From assembly GCF_003007785.1 (NCBI RefSeq), contig NZ_PXOH01000019.1, positions 1 to 64,000 on the forward strand: 64,000 nucleotides of DNA, in the 5' to 3' direction. A program made the position numbers and the translations under genes. The notes under the pieces are model-generated. The model did no database searches, was not told the DNA's origin, and worked only from the letters and a program-made list of their open reading frames with translations. This document shows, one piece after another, positions 60,822 through 64,000 of the stretch (position 1 is its first letter; each line of letters opens with the position of its first letter). This DNA is from Aphanothece hegewaldii CCALA 016 (GTDB taxonomy: Bacteria; Cyanobacteriota; Cyanobacteriia; Cyanobacteriales; Microcystaceae).

Positions 60822-62717
60822 ATGGAAACACCGCGAATTCATCCTGAAACCTTAGAAGAAGTAAAACAACGAGTTGATATTGTTGAAATTATTTCAGAAC
60901 ATGTTGTTTTAAAAAAGCAAGGTAAAAGCTTAGTTGGTTTATGTCCTTTCCATTCTGAAAAAAGTCCTAGTTTTAGTGTTAATCCCAGTAAGCAACTCTA
61001 CTATTGTTTTGGTTGTGGGGCTGGAGGAAATAGCATTAAATTTCTCATGGAATTGGAAAAACAATCTTTTAGCGAAGTAGTTTTAGATTTAGCGCGACGC
61101 TATCAAATTCCATTAAAAACTCTTGATCCACAACAACGACAAGAAATTCAAAAACAATTATCTTTAAAAGAACAATTATACGAAATTTTAGCCGTAGCAA
61201 CGAGCTTTTATCAACACGCACTCAACCAGACACAAGGAGAAAATGCGGCTGATTATCTAAAAAATAAAAGACATCTTTTAGCAGAAACAATACAAGAATT
61301 TAAGTTAGGTTATGCGCCCCCAGGTTGGGAAACATTATATCGCTATTTAGTTGAACAAAAACATTATCCAGTTGATTTAGTTGTACAAGCGGGTTTAATT
61401 AAACCTCGTCAAAATGGAAGTGGATATTATGATCAATTTCGAGAACGTTTAATGATTCCAATTGCTGATATTCAAGGTAGAATTATTGGTTTTGGAAGTC
61501 GGAGTTTAGGGGATGAGAAACCAAAATATTTGAATTCTCCCGAAACAATTTTGTTTGATAAAAGCAAGACTTTATTTGCTTTAGATAAAGCACGTCAAAG
61601 GATTATTAAAGAAGATAATGTGATTGTTGTAGAGGGTTATTTTGATGCCATTGCACTCCATGAACAAGGAATAACAAATGTAGTTGCTTCTTTAGGAACT
61701 GCTTTTGGTCAAATGCAATTAAAACAATTATTAAAATATACAGAATCTAAACAAGTAATTTTGAATTTTGATGGGGATCAAGCAGGTAAAAAAGCAACGC
61801 AACGCGCTATAACAGAAATGTCTACACTGGTATATTCAGGACAAGTTAACCTAAAAATTTTGAATCTTCCTCAAGGGAAAGATGCTGATGAATTCTTAAA
61901 ATCTAGTGCAACAGCCAAGAATACTTATCAAGAATTAATCCAAAAATCTCCCCTTTGGATTGATTGGCAAATCAAAGAATTATTACTAGAATATGATTTA
62001 AAAAAAGCAGATCAATTTAAAGCCATCGCTCAAAATATGGTCAAATTATTACAAAAATTAGAAGAACAGAATCAACGGTCTTATTATATCCGTCATTGTG
62101 CCGAGATTTTAGCTCAAGGAGAAAGCAGAATTATTCCCATACAGTATAAAAGTTTATTAACACAACTAAAAAAACCACAGTCCCGATCGCTCAAACCTTC
62201 AAGCCCAACTTTTGTTACTAATTCGGAGCGAAATTTATTAGAAGAAGCTGAAGAAGAATTATTATTAATTTATTTATATTGTCCAGAGCATCGAGAGGAA
62301 ATATTACAACTGTTAGAAGAAAAAGATCTTGTTTTTAGTCTATCCCATCATCGATTTTTATGGCAAATCATTGATCAATTATCCTTAGAATCTTCGGCTG
62401 ACTTACTTTCTCGATTACAAAATAGATTATTAAGCGAATCAGAAAAGATCGATCAGTTAGCTCATTTCTTCCATTTAACCAAAAACAGACAAGAAGTATT
62501 ATTTAGAGCCGAAGTAATCATCAAAAATGCGATCGCCGCACTAGAGCGAGTCAGTTGGGAAAAATATCGCCACTATTGCCTACAACAATGGCAAAGCATT
62601 AACAAACAAGAAAAACCCGATCTTTGTCAATATTATTTTCAAGAATTTTCAAAAGCAGACAACTATATGAAAAAACTTGATGAATTGCGAATCAATCAAG
62701 CCGAAAATGTGTCTTAA
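60822..62717 (+). CDS. dnaG: DNA primase
   Basis: 631 residues. The N-terminal CHC2 zinc finger (LCPFHSEKSPSFSV, YYCFGCGAGGN), the RNA-polymerase core with PIADIQGRIIGFGSRSL, the TOPRIM fold (VVEGYFDAIALHEQG, NFDGDQAG) and a C-terminal helicase-binding region are all present. It makes RNA primers for replication. It follows a TIGR02450 gene by 9 bases. Confidence 0.96.
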   Translation: METPRIHPETLEEVKQRVDIVEIISEHVVLKKQGKSLVGLCPFHSEKSPSFSVNPSKQLYYCFGCGAGGNSIKFLMELEKQSFSEVVLDLARRYQIPLKTLDPQQRQEIQKQLSLKEQLYEILAVATSFYQHALNQTQGENAADYLKNKRHLLAETIQEFKLGYAPPGWETLYRYLVEQKHYPVDLVVQAGLIKPRQNGSGYYDQFRERLMIPIADIQGRIIGFGSRSLGDEKPKYLNSPETILFDKSKTLFALDKARQRIIKEDNVIVVEGYFDAIALHEQGITNVVASLGTAFGQMQLKQLLKYTESKQVILNFDGDQAGKKATQRAITEMSTLVYSGQVNLKILNLPQGKDADEFLKSSATAKNTYQELIQKSPLWIDWQIKELLLEYDLKKADQFKAIAQNMVKLLQKLEEQNQRSYYIRHCAEILAQGESRIIPIQYKSLLTQLKKPQSRSLKPSSPTFVTNSERNLLEEAEEELLLIYLYCPEHREEILQLLEEKDLVFSLSHHRFLWQIIDQLSLESSADLLSRLQNRLLSESEKIDQLAHFFHLTKNRQEVLFRAEVIIKNAIAALERVSWEKYRHYCLQQWQSINKQEKPDLCQYYFQEFSKADNYMKKLDELRINQAENVS

Positions 62718-62718
62718 A

Positions 62719-62761
62719 GTAAAGACGCGTCATGGCGTGTCACTACATGGCGCGTTTCTAC
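62719..62761. repeat. Imperfect palindromic repeat between dnaG and the ammonium transporter gene
   Basis: GTAAAGACGCG at the left and CGCGTTTCTAC at the right form the arms around a GC-rich middle (TCATGGCGTGTCACTACATGG). It resembles the palindrome at 50794 and, like it, lies between convergent genes. Confidence 0.6.
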
Positions 62762-62768
62762 CAAATAA

Positions 62769-64000
62769 CTAAATCAAATCCTGTCCGTAAGCTTCTTCGC
62801 CGTGTTCATGGATATCTAAGCCTTGTTCTTCGATAGTAGACTTAGTTCTTAATGGCATAAAAGCACCGAGAACCTTAAGGATCAGAAAAGTTGCCGCCGC
62901 CGCAAAAATGTAAGTAGCAACTACACCCACAATTTGCTTCCAAAGTAGGGCAAAATCACCGTAAAATAAGCCATTAGCCCCAAAAGAATTAACTTCTTTC
63001 GTTGCAAAAAGACCCGTTAGAATCGCTCCAATGGTTCCACCGAAACCGTGAACCGGAAAAGCATCAAGGGAATCATCAAACTGTAATTTTACGCGTAGAC
63101 TCACCGCATAGAAACAACCAACAGAAGTGATCGAACCAATCAAAATAGCAGCAATAGGAGTGACAAAACCAGCAGCAGGGGTAATACCTACTAATCCCGC
63201 TAAAAATCCTGTAGCGATCCCCAGTGCAGTTGGTTTGCCTCTTAAAATCCATTCCAACAGAACCCAAGTCAAACCAGCCGCCGCCGAAGAAACAACAGTC
63301 GCCACAATTGCCACAGTTGCCAAGCCACCTGCCCCTAAAGCACTACCGCCATTAAATCCGAGCCAGCCAAACCAAAGTAGACCAATGCCGAGTAAAACAT
63401 AAGTAACATTATGGGGTGGAGAAGGTTGATTTGGATAATTGAGACGAGGACCGAGGAGCCAAGCCGCTACTACAGCCGAAACACCAGAGCTAATATGAAC
63501 GACCGTTCCTCCCGCAAAATCCAAAGCCCCTAAAGTTAAAAGCCAACCTTTGCCCCAAACCCAGTGAGCAAGGGGAGAATAAACGAAACTCGACCAAAGG
63601 AGAACAAACCAGAAATAGGCTTTAAAGGTCATTCGTTCGACAATTGCCCCTGAAATCAAAGCAGGAGTAATGATCGCAAACATCATTTGATAGAGCATGA
63701 ATACTTGATGAGGAATGGTTGGTGCGTAACCCACGGGATCGGGTTGATCAAAAGATACACCATTCAAAAATATCCATTTTAGGCTACCAATGATGGGATT
63801 AGCGGCAAAAGCTGGCTCACTACCTGGATTTAATTCAGTAGGCGCGAAAGCCAAGCTATAGCCCCACAAAACCCAAGTGACACCAACGAGTCCCATCATG
63901 ATCAGACTCATCATCATGGTGTTAAGGACGTTACGAGAGCGAACTAAGCCACCATAAAAGAAAGCAAGACCAGGGGTCATGAGTAGAACTAAAGCGCAAG
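62769..64000 (-). CDS. amt: Ammonium transporter, 5' end beyond the window
   Basis: 410 codons visible. LVLLMTPGLAFFYGGLVRSRNVLNT, then many transmembrane helices with FAGGTVVHISSGVSAV, AFPVHGFGGTIGAI and the conserved His/Asp positions of the Amt/Rh channel. The frame stays open to base 64000, so the start lies outside; an internal ATG at 63980 is only the family's MTPGLAFFYGG. The C-terminal tail is DIHEHGEEAYGQDLI. It imports ammonium; regulation (NtcA, PII) would be upstream and cannot be seen. Confidence 0.94.
   Translation of the reverse strand, partial: CALVLLMTPGLAFFYGGLVRSRNVLNTMMMSLIMMGLVGVTWVLWGYSLAFAPTELNPGSEPAFAANPIIGSLKWIFLNGVSFDQPDPVGYAPTIPHQVFMLYQMMFAIITPALISGAIVERMTFKAYFWFVLLWSSFVYSPLAHWVWGKGWLLTLGALDFAGGTVVHISSGVSAVVAAWLLGPRLNYPNQPSPPHNVTYVLLGIGLLWFGWLGFNGGSALGAGGLATVAIVATVVSSAAAGLTWVLLEWILRGKPTALGIATGFLAGLVGITPAAGFVTPIAAILIGSITSVGCFYAVSLRVKLQFDDSLDAFPVHGFGGTIGAILTGLFATKEVNSFGANGLFYGDFALLWKQIVGVVATYIFAAAATFLILKVLGAFMPLRTKSTIEEQGLDIHEHGEEAYGQDLI

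Overview
The window comes from a low-GC cyanobacterium. The evidence is chlorophyll biosynthesis (geranylgeranyl reductase ChlP), a CrtD-type carotenoid desaturase, a GUN4-domain protein, a cyanobacterial group 2 sigma factor, DUF1350/DUF4126/TIGR02450 proteins, many GCGATCGC (HIP1) octamers and AT-rich codon use. I do not try to name genus or species. No rRNA, tRNA, CRISPR array or intact insertion sequence was seen.

Layout. (1) 0.1-11.5 kb is a surface/secretion region: a TPR-CHAT protein and a ParDE-type toxin-antitoxin pair on the minus strand, then two large two-partner-secretion exoproteins and their outer-membrane transporter on the plus strand. (2) 11.7-14.4 kb holds a MacA-like adaptor and a MacB/FtsX-like permease without an ATPase gene. 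(3) 14.5-16.7 kb holds a Panacea-type antitoxin with a probably split partner gene, and a tandem-domain pterin synthase. (4) 16.9-21.2 kb is a polysaccharide cluster with glycosyltransferases and a GDP-mannose 4,6-dehydratase. Export components lie at 57.6-60.5 kb. (5) 22.6-36.7 kb is a roughly 14 kb defence island between purU and DUF2062/mnmE, built around DNA phosphorothioation (dndB, dndC, dndD, dndE; no dndA in the window). It starts with a tight seven-gene operon that looks like the restriction half: PLD-helicase, ParD-like protein, PD-(D/E)XK-like protein, a 53-aa protein, a second DndD-like ATPase, a Dnd-associated small protein and a Uma2 protein. dndB and dndC follow behind a near-consensus promoter. 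A minus-strand block of four small genes, including a tandem DUF29 duplication, then separates dndC from dndD. A GUN4-domain gene sits between dndD and dndE. (6) 37-64 kb is mostly housekeeping: mnmE, crtD, an XPB-like helicase, Uma2 genes, chlP, ald, an RTX protein, tpiA, a sigma factor, cobO, class II fba, pirin/HxlR, queD, capsule export genes, dnaG and an ammonium transporter running off the right edge.

The most notable points are the GUN4-domain gene inside a phosphorothioation locus, the about 550-bp tandem duplication beside dndC that carries copies of neighbouring gene ends, the strong promoter plus long inverted repeat ahead of dndB, the apparently split Panacea-associated toxin, and an array of four palindromes at about 30-bp spacing downstream of chlP. 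Several gene remnants (an SMR-type transporter, a 3' fragment beside ald, an unidentified remnant near 50.2 kb) and short dispersed palindromic repeats show ongoing gene decay and repeat activity. All family calls rest on reading motifs by eye; no database search was possible.
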